Origin: Dysgonamonadaceae bacterium
GTDB lineage: Bacteria > Bacteroidota > Bacteroidia > Bacteroidales > Azobacteroidaceae
Assembly (NCBI GenBank): GCA_031256015.1
Contig: JAIRRK010000093.1
Span: forward strand, 1 to 7,093
Direction: 5' to 3'
DNA: 7,093 bases
Under the pieces are notes generated by a model. The model made no database searches. It was not told the DNA's origin and saw only the letters and a program-made list of their open reading frames with translations. Each line of letters opens with the position of its first letter. The first letter of the stretch is position 1. The position numbers and the translations under genes were made by a program. Below, in pieces: positions 6,591-7,093 of this stretch.

Positions 6591-7093
6591 ACTCTGCCAC
6601 GCACCTGACACTCATGCCGTACGCACGGTAGGCGTTGTGGGTCGCGAGCACGGCGATATTGTAGAAGTACATGTAGTACGAGTCGGTACCCACTACACTA
6701 CTCCAATAGTAGCCTAAGTCACCCGTATAGTCCACGGTACCGTCGTCGTAGTACCGGGTACCGCCGGCAGGCAAGAAAAGTAAAGGATCCGGAGCACCGG
6801 CATCGATAAGAGGATCGTTACCTTCCCGGTAATTTGCATTAACCGGATCAGTCCAAACAGTTGCATCGTACAACGCATAACCGTTAGTCTTACCGCCACT
6901 CCAAGAGGTCGATGCCGTACCCTCGGAAACAGGTACCCACACGATACCCGGATTTCCGGCGGGAATAAGTCCTAAACCGGAAGATGTACTATTACTACCA
7001 TTGGCATCAAAGTAATCGCTCGAAGTACTGCCGGAATTACCGCCCTCGTTACCAAGCAATGCCCATTCATGCTGAGTAGGCACACGATAACCG
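6589..7093 (-). CDS. FISUMP-domain protein, C-terminal part (enters from right edge)
   Basis: The last 167 residues are visible; the frame is open to the right edge, so the true start lies outside. The visible part begins with GYRVPTQHEWALLG, the conserved W/Y-R-(L/V)-PT-x-x-EW motif of the FISUMP domain. A Gly/Ser/Asn-rich segment follows, then a region with WVPVSEG, then LPAGGTRYYDDG, GYYWSS, and the closing AYGMSVRCVAE, where SVRC(V) is the hallmark C-terminus. The domain is complete at this end. As for its relative at the left edge, the protein is probably exported and of unknown role. It converges on the ECF operon, with 75 bases between the two stop codons. Its own repeat and terminator lie directly downstream. 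Confidence 0.87.
   Translation of the reverse strand, partial: GYRVPTQHEWALLGNEGGNSGSTSSDYFDANGSNSTSSGLGLIPAGNPGIVWVPVSEGTASTSWSGGKTNGYALYDATVWTDPVNANYREGNDPLIDAGAPDPLLFLPAGGTRYYDDGTVDYTGDLGYYWSSVVGTDSYYMYFYNIAVLATHNAYRAYGMSVRCVAE

Overview
The window looks like a chromosomal segment of a member of the Bacteroidota, probably order Bacteroidales. Four things point there. Two partial surface/secreted proteins carry the Fibrobacter succinogenes major paralogous (FISUMP) domain. A small secreted ORF matches the conserved C-terminus of large Bacteroidota plug-domain/alpha-2-macroglobulin-type envelope proteins. Promoter-like sites fit the Bacteroidetes TTG-(19-21 nt)-TAnnTTTG pattern. None of the starts has a clear Shine-Dalgarno sequence. 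All of this was read by eye from the sequence; no database search was possible.

Layout. Positions 1-515 (minus) hold the N-terminal part of a FISUMP protein with a signal peptide; the gene runs off the left edge. Positions 516-931 have no convincing gene. They hold a perfect (CT)26 microsatellite (GA on the minus strand), a minus-strand promoter candidate that would start RNA right at that repeat, and three hairpins, one of them a strong intrinsic terminator with a U7 tail. This could be a long structured leader for the FISUMP gene or a separate small RNA. Positions 932-1267 (minus) encode a 111-aa secreted protein that looks like a detached C-terminal module. Positions 1268-1438 are a divergent intergenic region with a perfect 10-bp inverted repeat and a promoter candidate facing right.

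Positions 1439-6513 (plus) form a tight five-gene operon: an ECF transporter S component, an EcfT-like transmembrane coupling protein (14-nt overlap with the S gene), a compact two-domain ABC ATPase, a 430-residue-class soluble protein of unknown function, and a protein resembling S-adenosylhomocysteine hydrolase (SAHH). The last two are fused stop-to-start (TAG then ATG). All three transporter parts are present, so the operon plausibly encodes a dedicated group I-type ECF importer plus two cytosolic proteins that act on what is imported. The ATPase is split in function: its first half keeps the LSGGE signature but has lost Walker A/B residues, and its second half keeps Walker A/B and the H-loop but has lost the signature. 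Together they make exactly one canonical ATP site. The SAHH-like enzyme keeps the NAD-binding fold and several catalytic positions but differs at others, so its substrate is probably not plain S-adenosylhomocysteine. I know of no described pathway with this gene set; the substrate is unknown.

Positions 6514-6588 hold five tandem 7-bp repeats and a terminator for the convergent minus-strand gene. Positions 6589-7093 (minus) are the C-terminal part of a second FISUMP protein that enters from the right edge. The low-GC operon is flanked by visibly more GC-rich FISUMP paralogues on the opposite strand.
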